DNA of 64,000 nt from Bacilli bacterium (GTDB lineage: Bacteria > Bacillota_I > Bacilli_A > RF39 > UBA660). Positions 1 through 7,526 of this stretch are shown here, piece after piece (positions within the stretch are counted from its first letter, which is position 1; the number at the start of each line of letters is the position of its first letter). The position numbers and the translations under genes were made by a program. The stretch covers positions 31,875 to 95,874 of the forward strand of contig JAFXZI010000007.1 of NCBI GenBank assembly GCA_017541325.1. The letters are read 5' to 3'. The notes beneath the pieces are model-generated. The model did no database searches. It was not told the DNA's origin and was given only the letters and a program-made list of their open reading frames with translations.

Positions 1-411
1 ATGGCATTAGGTCAAAATATATTAGAATACAGAAAGAAAAATGGTCTTTCACAAGAACAATTAGGTGATAAGGTAAATGTTACAAGACAAACGATATCTA
101 ATTGGGAGTTAGAAGAAACTGCTCCAAATCCAGAACAACTAAAATTGCTTTCAAAAGCATTAAATGTAAGTGTAGACGAATTAATTGATAATGATTTACA
201 AAATGTTGTTTTATCAAAAATAAAAGTGACTGAAAAACAAACAAAGTCCATAAAGAAGATTCTTAAAGGCTTTCTTATTGGATTTATTATATTTTTAGTT
301 ATAGACATTATAGCTTTCTTAATATGTTTCTTTGGTCATATTGGGCCGTTTGAAGAAAACAACAAAGAAATACTATTTCATACGCAATATATGAAAAGTG
401 ATATAATTTAA
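1..411 (+). CDS. XRE-family HTH regulator with C-terminal membrane segment
   Basis: 136-residue protein. Residues about 5-62 form a Cro/C1-type helix-turn-helix (QEQLGDKVNVTRQTISNWE core), so it should bind DNA as a repressor or activator. A hydrophobic stretch at about 88-112 is a likely single transmembrane segment, followed by a short charged tail, which would tether the DNA-binding domain to the membrane. The start is the first base of the window, so upstream RBS and promoter are not visible; the N-terminus looks complete for the family. The Nudix gene follows after 14 nt and may be co-transcribed. Target genes are unknown. Confidence 0.85.
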   Translation: MALGQNILEYRKKNGLSQEQLGDKVNVTRQTISNWELEETAPNPEQLKLLSKALNVSVDELIDNDLQNVVLSKIKVTEKQTKSIKKILKGFLIGFIIFLVIDIIAFLICFFGHIGPFEENNKEILFHTQYMKSDII

Positions 412-425
412 TAGGATGTGATTAT

Positions 426-998
426 ATGGAATATAAAAGAATGAGAGAATATACTCATGAAGAGTTTGTTAAGTTAGTATTAAGTTTAAATGAAGAACAA
501 TTATTAGATCTTAGTGCTAACTACGGAGGATATCCTGTATTATTCAGAATGGCTCTTGATGATAGAATTAGTCATATACCATTTATACAAACAGGGGCGG
601 CTATTATAATTAGAAATGAAGAAGGAGAAATTCTTTTACAAGAGAGAACTGATAATGGTAAATGGGGGCTTCCTGGAGGTTGCCAAGATTTAGGAGAAGA
701 TTTAAGAGATACTGCTGTTAGAGAAGCATATGAAGAAACTGGATTAAAAATAAATCCTAATGACATTGTTTTAATTGATACTATTTCAGGAGCATCTAGA
801 AAGAGAAGTTATCCTAATGGAGATATAGTATATAATAATACTTCTCTATATCTTGCAAATGTAAAAAAGGAAGAATCAAGTAATCTAAGAGGAGACTCTG
901 AAACAAAGAGATTAAAGTTTTTTAATATAGATGATATTCCTGATGAATTTCATGATTTAGATTTAATTGATGCTTATAAAAAGTACATTAATAAGTAA
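426..998 (+). CDS. Nudix hydrolase
   Basis: 190 residues. The Nudix box GX5EX7REUXEEXGU is complete, from G85 through E91, R99-E100, E103-E104 and G106, so a Mg-dependent nucleoside-diphosphate-X hydrolase is expected. About 50 residues precede the Nudix fold and contain a YGGYPVLFRMA stretch seen in larger Firmicute Nudix proteins. Substrate cannot be read from the sequence; NUDIX hydrolases act on ADP-ribose, NADH, dNTPs, RNA caps or CoA. The start at 426 follows AGGATGTGATT, a modest RBS; an in-frame ATG at 441 is possible. The gene ends in a strong terminator. Confidence 0.9.
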   Translation: MEYKRMREYTHEEFVKLVLSLNEEQLLDLSANYGGYPVLFRMALDDRISHIPFIQTGAAIIIRNEEGEILLQERTDNGKWGLPGGCQDLGEDLRDTAVREAYEETGLKINPNDIVLIDTISGASRKRSYPNGDIVYNNTSLYLANVKKEESSNLRGDSETKRLKFFNIDDIPDEFHDLDLIDAYKKYINK

Positions 999-1021
999 AA
1001 GATTCGAAAGAATCTTTTTTT
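997..1021 (+). terminator. Rho-independent terminator after Nudix gene
   Basis: AAAAGATTC (997-1005), GAAA loop, GAATCTTTT (1010-1018), then further T residues. The GNRA-type loop and T-tract make it convincing. Confidence 0.9.
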
Positions 1022-1022
1022 A

Positions 1023-1051
1023 TTGACATAGATAATAATTGGATATACAAT
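1023..1051 (+). promoter_or_regulatory. Sigma-A-type promoter of GntR-ABC operon
   Basis: TTGACA at 1023-1028, 17-nt spacer, TACAAT at 1046-1051: a near-consensus promoter, one of few in the window with a consensus -35. It drives the GntR/ABC genes starting at 1088. Confidence 0.8.
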
Positions 1052-1056
1052 ATTAT

Positions 1057-1076
1057 TGTATTAATCAAGTAATACA
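1057..1076 (+). promoter_or_regulatory. Inverted repeat, candidate GntR (YtrA-type) operator
   Basis: TGTATTA (1057-1063), six-base centre, TAATACA (1070-1076): perfect 7-bp arms immediately downstream of the -10, covering the expected transcription start. YtrA-family regulators commonly autoregulate their ABC operon through such a site. Binding by the adjacent GntR protein is inference. Confidence 0.6.
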
Positions 1077-1087
1077 GTGGAGGGAAT

Positions 1088-1447
1088 ATGGAATTTACAT
1101 TTGATAATAATATTCCAATATATATTCAATTATTGGAATATATGAAAATCTATTTAATATCAGGAACATTTAAATGTGGAGATAAATTACCTTCAGTAAG
1201 AGATTTTGCATCTACATTTAAAGTTAATCCTAATACTATGCAAAAAGCTTTATCTGAACTTGAAAGTATGAATCTTATTTATACTGAAAGAACTAATGGT
1301 AAGTATGTTACTAAAGACCAAAAACTAATTGATAAGTTAAAAGATGAATATGCTATGACTTTAGCTAAAAGTTATATGCAAGGTATGAAACGAATTGGTT
1401 TAGGTAAAGCAGACTCTATTAAATACTTAGAAAGGATAGATGATTAA
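1088..1447 (+). CDS. GntR-family regulator, YtrA subfamily
   Basis: 119 residues, the usual size of YtrA-type regulators, which have a winged-helix domain (about 9-77; PIYIQLLEYMKIYLISGTF, then KLPSVRDFASTFKVNPNTMQKAL) and only a short dimerising tail. Such proteins repress an ABC transporter operon induced by cell-wall antibiotics or envelope stress. RBS GGAGGGAAT precedes the ATG. The gene overlaps the ABC ATPase start by 8 nt, and a consensus promoter with an inverted repeat lies upstream, so autoregulation of the three-gene operon is likely. Confidence 0.92.
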   Translation: MEFTFDNNIPIYIQLLEYMKIYLISGTFKCGDKLPSVRDFASTFKVNPNTMQKALSELESMNLIYTERTNGKYVTKDQKLIDKLKDEYAMTLAKSYMQGMKRIGLGKADSIKYLERIDD

Positions 1448-2144
1448 TATGAATTTATTAGAAATAAAACATCTAAATAAATCATTTGATAATAAAACTA
1501 TTCTAGATGATATTAATTTAAAAATATCTAAAGGAAAGATTATTGGATTACTTGGAAAGAATGGTGCTGGTAAATCTACTTTAATTAAAATTATTAATGA
1601 TTTATTAACAATAGATAGTGGAGAAGTATTGTTTAAAGGTAAAAAAATTGGAGTTTATTCTAAAGAAAATATTGCTTTTCTTCCTGAAAGAACTTATTTA
1701 GATAAAAGTATGAAAGTAGAAGCAGTAATAAATTTCTTTTCTGATTTTTATAAAGACTTTAATAAAGAAAAAGCATATGAACTACTAGAAAAGTTAGATT
1801 TAGATAAAAAACAAAGAATAACTAAAATGTCTAAAGGAATGCAAGAAAAGTTACAATTAATTCTAGTTATGTCACGTGAAGCTGATTTATATATATTAGA
1901 TGAACCATTAAGTGGAGTAGATCCTGCTACTCGTGACTATATATTAGATACTATTCTATCTAATTTTAAAGAGGGTGCTAGTATTATTATTTCTACGCAT
2001 TTAATTTCAGACATAGAAAGAATACTTGATGAAGTAATATTTATTGATAAAGGTAAAATTGTCCTACAAAGTGAAGCAGATGCTCTTAGAAATAAAGAAA
2101 AGTCATCAATCGATGAAATCTTTAGGAGGATGTTCAAATGTTAA
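1440..2144 (+). CDS. ABC transporter ATP-binding protein
   Basis: 234 residues with all ABC ATPase landmarks: Walker A GKNGAGKST (about 39-47), a degenerate signature KMSKGMQEK (about 129-137) in place of LSGGQ, Walker B LYILDEP (about 150-156), and an H-loop ISTH. The KGM-type signature is typical of the YtrB/EcsA-like class. An in-frame ATG at 1449 is an alternative start. It overlaps both neighbours and should dimerise to power the permease encoded next. The substrate is unknown; GntR control suggests peptide or antibiotic stress. Confidence 0.93.
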   Translation: MINMNLLEIKHLNKSFDNKTILDDINLKISKGKIIGLLGKNGAGKSTLIKIINDLLTIDSGEVLFKGKKIGVYSKENIAFLPERTYLDKSMKVEAVINFFSDFYKDFNKEKAYELLEKLDLDKKQRITKMSKGMQEKLQLILVMSREADLYILDEPLSGVDPATRDYILDTILSNFKEGASIIISTHLISDIERILDEVIFIDKGKIVLQSEADALRNKEKSSIDEIFRRMFKC

Positions 2145-2926
2145 CTAAATTATTTAAAAATGATTTTGCTTGGATATTTAATAAAGCAATGTGGATATAT
2201 TATTTGGTATTAATTCTTGTAACTATATCAGTTAAAATAGTAGAAAATGTTAAACAAAATTTATTCTTAGTTATGGTGGATAAAGTTTTAGTAGGAATAT
2301 TTATATCATGTTGTATTTCTATTTTAATTACTTGTTTCATGAGAATATGGGTTAGATTTATAACTAATTTATATAAAGATGAAAGTTATCTAACACATAC
2401 ACTTCCTGTTACTAAAAATCAAATATTTAATGCTAAAGTACTTGCATCAATTATTACTTTAATTATTTCTTTACTTGTTATAGTAGCTTGCGTTGCATTT
2501 GCATATTTAAATGAAAATACTTTTGAAGAACTAAGAGTTATGTATGATTCTTTAGTACATGCATATAATGGAGTAATAGCTGTTATATTCGTTATTGGTT
2601 TAGTATTATTAATAATACTTGAAATGATAAATCTGATGATGGCTGGAATATTTGGAATAATCGCAGGACATCGTTCAAATAATTATAGAATGATAAAATC
2701 TATTTTTATAGGTATTGCTTGTTATTTTGCAGTAGCAATTATAATAGTATCAACAGTAAATATAATAAGTGAGAATTTATTAAATGAAGTTGTTACAAAT
2801 GGATTCCCGGGAATTAAAACTTTATCAACAATGGGATTAACATCTTTAGCTTTATATATTATTTCTATATTATTCTTTTACTTTAATTCTAAAAGAATTT
2901 TAAATAAAGGTGTAAATGTAGAATAA
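2138..2926 (+). CDS. ABC transporter permease, six transmembrane segments
   Basis: 262 residues, strongly hydrophobic, with about six membrane spans, starting around residues 19-35 and ending around 235-252. A strong RBS (TTTAGGAGG) lies inside the 3' end of the ATPase gene, giving a 7-nt overlap and translational coupling. It lacks a large extracytoplasmic domain, unlike the FtsX-type exporter at 16,602. Within the GntR-ATPase-permease operon it is the membrane half of the transporter. Close family assignment is not possible from sequence alone. Confidence 0.85.
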   Translation: MLTKLFKNDFAWIFNKAMWIYYLVLILVTISVKIVENVKQNLFLVMVDKVLVGIFISCCISILITCFMRIWVRFITNLYKDESYLTHTLPVTKNQIFNAKVLASIITLIISLLVIVACVAFAYLNENTFEELRVMYDSLVHAYNGVIAVIFVIGLVLLIILEMINLMMAGIFGIIAGHRSNNYRMIKSIFIGIACYFAVAIIIVSTVNIISENLLNEVVTNGFPGIKTLSTMGLTSLALYIISILFFYFNSKRILNKGVNVE

Positions 2927-2952
2927 ACAGTCAAATATATGACTGTTTTTTT
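2925..2952 (+). terminator. Terminator of GntR-ABC operon
   Basis: AAACAGTC (2925-2932) pairs with GACTGTTT (2941-2948), followed by T residues; it overlaps the stop codon of the permease. Confidence 0.85.
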
Positions 2953-2953
2953 A

Positions 2954-2962
2954 TGCTATAAT
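2954..2962 (+). promoter_or_regulatory. Extended -10 promoter of HD hydrolase gene
   Basis: TGCTATAAT, 18 nt before the ATG at 2981, directly after the preceding terminator. No consensus -35. Confidence 0.7.
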
Positions 2963-2980
2963 ATACTAGTGAGGTAGAAG

Positions 2981-3685
2981 ATGAATAACAAATATATAGA
3001 ACTTATTAATAACTTTATAAATGGAAAATTAAATATTACTGATTTAAATACTAGTAGTTATAACTACAGTTTTTATAATTCAGCAATTGATATATTAAAT
3101 GAATTAAATATAAATAGATTATTTTATAATGATGTTACTAAAATATTATCTAAGTCAAAATATAATGATATATTTATTGAAATGATGAAAAATATAAAAA
3201 CTGAATTATTATATAAAAGTCATTGTCATGGACTAAATCATAATATAAGAGTAGCATTATTTGCATTAATTATATGTGTTAATGAAGACATTTCTTTAGA
3301 AGATTTTATAATAATTATTGAAGGTGCAAAATATCATGATATAGGTAGAGAAAATGACTTAACAGATGATTCACATGGTAAAAGAAGTGCGATGAAAATG
3401 GACTTTTTAAAAGATGAATATAGTAATGAGGAATTGAATCTTTTAAAAACAATTGTAACATGTCATAGTATAGATGATGAGTATTTTGACTCTGTTGCTA
3501 AGAAAAATAATATTAAAGATATAGATAGATGTAGAAAGATGTATAATATATTAAAAGATTCAGATGCATTAGATAGAGTTAGATTAGATGATCCTACTAT
3601 AAAAATAAATCTAATGAGAACTACTACTGCAAAGGAATTAATCCCTTTTGCATATGAAATGTATGAAAGTTATATAAAATATTAA
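2981..3685 (+). CDS. HD-domain phosphohydrolase
   Basis: 234 residues. Metal-binding HD pattern: H87 in CHGLNHNIRV, then H119-D120 in KYHDIGR, and a later aspartate in DSDALDRVRL (about 194-201), matching the H...HD...D arrangement of the HD superfamily. The RSAMKM and TCHSID segments supply further conserved positions. HD proteins hydrolyse phosphate esters such as nucleotides; the substrate here is unknown. It is a single-gene unit with its own extended -10 promoter; RBS GAGGTAGAAG. There is no clear terminator after it. Confidence 0.85.
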   Translation: MNNKYIELINNFINGKLNITDLNTSSYNYSFYNSAIDILNELNINRLFYNDVTKILSKSKYNDIFIEMMKNIKTELLYKSHCHGLNHNIRVALFALIICVNEDISLEDFIIIIEGAKYHDIGRENDLTDDSHGKRSAMKMDFLKDEYSNEELNLLKTIVTCHSIDDEYFDSVAKKNNIKDIDRCRKMYNILKDSDALDRVRLDDPTIKINLMRTTTAKELIPFAYEMYESYIKY

Positions 3686-3697
3686 AAAGAAGTAGAA

Positions 3698-3725
3698 TTT
3701 ACTTTTAAATGTTTTTTGATATAAT
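3698..3725 (+). promoter_or_regulatory. Promoter of 3748 gene
   Basis: TTTACT (3698-3703), 16-nt spacer, TATAAT (3720-3725) preceded by TG at 3717-3718. Confidence 0.65.
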
Positions 3726-3747
3726 TATTATAAAGTAGGTGATTTTT

Positions 3748-4206
3748 ATGAATAAAAAAACTTTTGCAGTAATATTATTAATAATAGGTTTGTTATTAAT
3801 GGGATTTGGATTAAAAACAAATAATAATCTAAAAGAAGAAAATAATAAAGTTAAGGAAGAAAAAAATCAAGAACCAAAAAAAGAAAAAATAATGAAAAAA
3901 GAAAAGTATTATCGTACTACTGCTCCTCCTGAAGTATTTGATGTAGTAGAACTTAATACTGAAACAAAAGAATTAAAAGTGCATTTTACTCAAGGAGGAG
4001 GAGAGTGTGCTGATGGACCATGTGGAACTACTTATGAAAGAGAAGGAACTATTAAATTAACAGATGAAGAATATACAAAAGTTATGAAACTATGGGATCA
4101 CAATTATGAATTTTTTGCACAGTTGGATAAATTTATTTTAGATGGTGTAAGTAGAGAAGAAGTAAATGAATATTGGGATTTATGTATTAAAGAATTAGGA
4201 TTATAG
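3748..4206 (+). CDS. Membrane-anchored protein of unknown function
   Basis: 152 residues. A hydrophobic N-terminal segment (about 5-22, FAVILLIIGLLLMGFG) is a signal anchor, followed by a Lys/Glu-rich linker (about 27-55) and a small soluble domain with a two-cysteine loop GGGECADGPCGTT, probably a disulfide outside the cell. The start is ATG 3748, because AGGTGAT upstream is the RBS; a GTG at 3739 lies inside it. The single-gene unit ends in a strong terminator. I do not recognise the family. Confidence 0.75.
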   Translation: MNKKTFAVILLIIGLLLMGFGLKTNNNLKEENNKVKEEKNQEPKKEKIMKKEKYYRTTAPPEVFDVVELNTETKELKVHFTQGGGECADGPCGTTYEREGTIKLTDEEYTKVMKLWDHNYEFFAQLDKFILDGVSREEVNEYWDLCIKELGL

Positions 4207-4223
4207 AAAAATATTTGTATTAT

Positions 4224-4249
4224 AAAAAGACCTTTTTAGGTCTTTTTTA
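4224..4249 (+). terminator. Terminator after 3748 gene
   Basis: AGACCT (4228-4233) and AGGTCT (4238-4243) stem with flanking A and T tracts. Confidence 0.88.
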
Positions 4250-4317
4250 TTAATTCCAGTTTTATTTCCTGTTAAAATATTATTAAGTATATTACTCTTA
4301 TTATGTGAGGGATATTT

Positions 4318-5757
4318 ATGAATCAAGAGAAAATTGGAAAGTTTATTGCAAAATTAAGAAAAGAAAGAGGTCTAACACAAGAAGAATTAGCAGAACAATT
4401 AAATGTTACAAACAAATCTGTTTCTAATTGGGAAAATGGTAAAAATATGCCAGACGTTTCTTTATTTAAAGAATTGTGTAGTATTTTAGGAATATCAGTT
4501 AATGAATTAATAAATGGAGAAAAAATTAATATAAAAGATATTAATAAATATAATGAAACGACACTAAATATAATGAGTAATAATGAATTAAACAAAAAGA
4601 AATTTAATAAAAGAATAAAAGTATTAATTGGTATTATTATTTTTATGTTGATACTAGTTATAATTCTATTAATATCACATAATAATATTTATCCTAAGTT
4701 TGATATATATTCTTTTATTATTAATCCTACTGATCCTGATAAAAAACAATTATTAAATAAAAAGTATAAATATAAATTAAATAATAAAGAATATGATATT
4801 TATTATTATGGTATAGATAATGCTCAATTATGTGATGGTAAAGAAAATTGTTATTCCATTAAACAAGCTCTTGATTATAAACAAACGGATATAGATAGTA
4901 TTAGGAAGCATTTTGAATCACTATATCAATATCAATCAATTGAGATAAATAGATTATATGATGGTGGTACTACTATATATACTACAAGCGGATATCAAGT
5001 TATAATGTGTAATACAGCATCTGGAAATAAAGATATTTATATTGGTACCCCTAATATGGTAGAAAATCTTTTTGGTATGTATTGTGGTCATTCTTTAAAT
5101 ACTGATAAAAGTTTTACTAGAACTTATAAAATAATTAGTTCAAAAATTAGTAGTGATCCGGAATTTAACGAGATTGTTTTAGAAACTAGTAATAAAGAAA
5201 AGGGTAAAGTACTAATAAATAATTCATATGATTTAGTTCCTGGAAAAACTTATTATTTCAGTTTTTATACTTTTGATATGTATAAAGATACTATTGAAAA
5301 TATTTTTAATAATTCTATTCTTTTAAAAACTATTGAATTAGAAGAAGGACAAGATTTTATTAATGAAAAGATATATGTTAATGAAGTGGATGATAACGGA
5401 TCAGAACTAAATGAAGCAAAATATGTTCGTATGGATATTGTTGATGGTACTTTAACAAGAACTGGAGCTACTATAAGAATTACTGATTATACAAAAGGTA
5501 AATATACATATGGTGAACCATATAGAATTGATAAATATGAAAATAATAAATGGGTAAGACTTGATTGTAATGATTGTGCATTTAACTTACCAGCATATTA
5601 TCCAGATATAAATGGACAATTAGAGTTTAAACTTGATTGGAAACATATGTATGGATCATTAAAAAAAGGAAAATATCGTATTGTAAAAAATGCTCTTGAA
5701 GGCGAAGGAGAAAATATAAAAACTTATTACTTTTCAGTAGAGTTTACTATTGAATAA
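4318..5757 (+). CDS. Membrane-spanning XRE regulator with Ig-like extracytoplasmic domain
   Basis: 479 residues: cytoplasmic XRE helix-turn-helix (about 6-62), a linker, a transmembrane segment (about 98-119, IGIIIFMLILVIILLIS), then about 350 residues outside the membrane. The last 110 residues (from YVRMDIVDGTLTRTGATIR) resemble the bacterial Ig-like domain of Clostridia proteins with an RTGATIRITD...YGEPYRIDK...GKYRIVK pattern; this match is from memory. The layout suggests a one-component transmembrane sensor-regulator. RBS GTGAGGG. Nearby genes give no clear target. Confidence 0.8.
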   Translation: MNQEKIGKFIAKLRKERGLTQEELAEQLNVTNKSVSNWENGKNMPDVSLFKELCSILGISVNELINGEKINIKDINKYNETTLNIMSNNELNKKKFNKRIKVLIGIIIFMLILVIILLISHNNIYPKFDIYSFIINPTDPDKKQLLNKKYKYKLNNKEYDIYYYGIDNAQLCDGKENCYSIKQALDYKQTDIDSIRKHFESLYQYQSIEINRLYDGGTTIYTTSGYQVIMCNTASGNKDIYIGTPNMVENLFGMYCGHSLNTDKSFTRTYKIISSKISSDPEFNEIVLETSNKEKGKVLINNSYDLVPGKTYYFSFYTFDMYKDTIENIFNNSILLKTIELEEGQDFINEKIYVNEVDDNGSELNEAKYVRMDIVDGTLTRTGATIRITDYTKGKYTYGEPYRIDKYENNKWVRLDCNDCAFNLPAYYPDINGQLEFKLDWKHMYGSLKKGKYRIVKNALEGEGENIKTYYFSVEFTIE

Positions 5758-5761
5758 TATT

Positions 5762-5770
5762 TGATATAAT
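5762..5770 (+). promoter_or_regulatory. Extended -10 promoter of MBL-fold gene
   Basis: TGATATAAT ends 15 nt before the ATG at 5786. A start site 7 nt downstream would place the AGGTGAT Shine-Dalgarno at the very 5' end of the mRNA. Confidence 0.7.
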
Positions 5771-5785
5771 TAAATAGGTGATTTT

Positions 5786-6502
5786 ATGAAGGTTAGAGTA
5801 ATTGGAAGTGGAAGTATATGGAATGAATATAATAGTGCATCTTATTTATTAGATGATGATACTATTATTGATTGCCCTAATGGAATGTGTAAGTATTTAT
5901 TAAGACAAGGAATTACTCCTAAAAACATTAGTAATGTATTAATAACTCATTTTCATGGTGATCATTGTTTCGATATTCCTTTTTATCTATTGATTAAATC
6001 AAGAGGAGAAGGTAAAAATGTAAATATATATTGCAGCAGTGATGGAAAAAGGAGAGTAGATAAATTATTAAGTCTTGCTTTTCCAAATTCTGGAGTTAAT
6101 ATTTATAAAGAATTAAATATAAAGTATAGTTCTAAAAAAGAATTTAAAATAAATAATTATAAAGTATCAAAGTGTTTAGTTGATCATGGTAATATGCATC
6201 CTGCATATGGATATTTAATTAAAGGAAAGAATAAAGTAATTGGTTTTACTGGAGATACAACTTATTGTAAAGGATTAGAGTATCTAGCTAGTAAATGTGA
6301 TTATCTATTTACTGATTGTATGTTTATAAATTCTACTGATAAGCATATGGGGATCGATAAGTTACATATTTTATTAAATAATAATCCAAATTGTACATTT
6401 GTAGTTAGTCATTTAGAAAATGAAACTAGAAAAGAATTAAAAAAATTAAAATTAGATAGAGTAATAATACCAGAAGATGGATATGAAATAGAAGTTGAAT
6501 AA
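5786..6502 (+). CDS. Metallo-beta-lactamase-fold hydrolase (RNase Z-like)
   Basis: 238 residues. The zinc motif HxHxDH is intact (H55, H57, D59, H60 in THFHGDH), with a later VDHGNMHPAYGY histidine (about 133) and GFTGDT aspartate (about 155) completing the usual metal ligands, and a final SHLENE histidine. Length and layout resemble RNase Z/AtsA-type hydrolases, but the long exosite arm of tRNase Z is not obvious, so tRNA processing is not asserted. RBS AGGTGAT; single-gene unit. Confidence 0.88.
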   Translation: MKVRVIGSGSIWNEYNSASYLLDDDTIIDCPNGMCKYLLRQGITPKNISNVLITHFHGDHCFDIPFYLLIKSRGEGKNVNIYCSSDGKRRVDKLLSLAFPNSGVNIYKELNIKYSSKKEFKINNYKVSKCLVDHGNMHPAYGYLIKGKNKVIGFTGDTTYCKGLEYLASKCDYLFTDCMFINSTDKHMGIDKLHILLNNNPNCTFVVSHLENETRKELKKLKLDRVIIPEDGYEIEVE

Positions 6503-6513
6503 ACTTCTTTTTT
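6490..6513 (+). terminator. Terminator after MBL-fold gene
   Basis: GAAGTT (6491-6496), GAATA loop, AACTTC (6502-6507), then TTTTTT. The stop codon lies in the loop and stem. Confidence 0.8.
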
Positions 6514-6556
6514 ATGTTAACTAAACTAAAAAGGTCATACAAAAACCTGTATATTG

Positions 6557-6565
6557 TGCTATAAT
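6557..6565 (+). promoter_or_regulatory. Extended -10 promoter of Abi-like gene
   Basis: TGCTATAAT, 17 nt before the ATG at 6583. Confidence 0.7.
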
Positions 6566-6582
6566 TACAATAGGTGGGAATA

Positions 6583-7524
6583 ATGAGGGACAAGCACTTT
6601 GTAAATTTAAATGAACAAATTGAAATATTTAAATATAAAGGTCTTACATTCGCAGATGAGGAATATGCTAAGAATGTTCTTTTGCGTGAAAATTATTTCT
6701 TTATTAATGGATATCGTCATTTATTCTTAAAAAATAAAAATGAAAAGACTTTTATTAAAGGAACTACATTCGAGGAATTATATAGTCTCTTTTTATTTGA
6801 TAGACAATTTCGTAATATTATTTTCAAAAATTTACTTATTATAGAGAATAATATAAAATCAATTATTTCTTATCAATTATCAAAAAAGTATGGTTATAAA
6901 GAAAGTGAATACTTACGAAACAAAAACTTTGATAATAGTCCAATGAAACAAAAACAAATAAATGATCTTATTAAGAAAATGAAAAGACAAATTAGAGTTA
7001 ATGGTAGACAACACTCTGCAACAAGTCACTATATTAATAATTATGGTTATATTCCTTTATGGGTTCTTGTTAAAGTATTATCATTTGGTATTGTAAGTGA
7101 GATGTATTCTATTTTAAAACTTGAAGATAGATTAAGTATTTCTAGTATTTATGGAATAGATCAAGAAGAATTAGTTAATTATCTACCAATACTAGCTAAT
7201 TATCGTAATTTATGTGCTCATGAGGATATTTTATTTGAAAATAGAACTCAAAGAACTATAAATGATACTGTCTATCATAAATTATTAAATATAGAGAAAA
7301 TGGATGATGAATATATTTATGGTAAGAATGATTTATTTGCACTAATAATAATTCTAAAACAAATGTTAACAGAACAAGAAGTTAAGAATTTAGTTATAGA
7401 AATTAGTAGAGCGATAGACAATTTAGATTATAATTTAAAAACTATAGAAATAGATAAAGTATTAGATAGAATGGGATTTCCTTCTAATTGGAAAGAAATT
7501 GCTAATATAGAAGTGGAGATGTAA
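6583..7524 (+). CDS. Abi-like (Abi_2/AbiD-AbiF type) HEPN protein
   Basis: 313 residues. The N-terminal NYFFINGYRHLF segment, the middle FDRQFRNIIFKNLLIIENNIKSII helix and the motif RNLCAHE (about 210) match the Abi_2 family of abortive-infection proteins. RNLCAH fits the Rx4-6H catalytic motif of HEPN ribonucleases, so RNA cleavage on phage infection is a reasonable hypothesis. The start is ATG 6583 behind AGGTGGGA; GTG 6574 lies inside the RBS. The htrA-like gene begins 2 nt after its stop, so they are probably co-transcribed. No antitoxin-like partner is adjacent. Confidence 0.85.
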   Translation: MRDKHFVNLNEQIEIFKYKGLTFADEEYAKNVLLRENYFFINGYRHLFLKNKNEKTFIKGTTFEELYSLFLFDRQFRNIIFKNLLIIENNIKSIISYQLSKKYGYKESEYLRNKNFDNSPMKQKQINDLIKKMKRQIRVNGRQHSATSHYINNYGYIPLWVLVKVLSFGIVSEMYSILKLEDRLSISSIYGIDQEELVNYLPILANYRNLCAHEDILFENRTQRTINDTVYHKLLNIEKMDDEYIYGKNDLFALIIILKQMLTEQEVKNLVIEISRAIDNLDYNLKTIEIDKVLDRMGFPSNWKEIANIEVEM

Positions 7525-7526
7525 TT

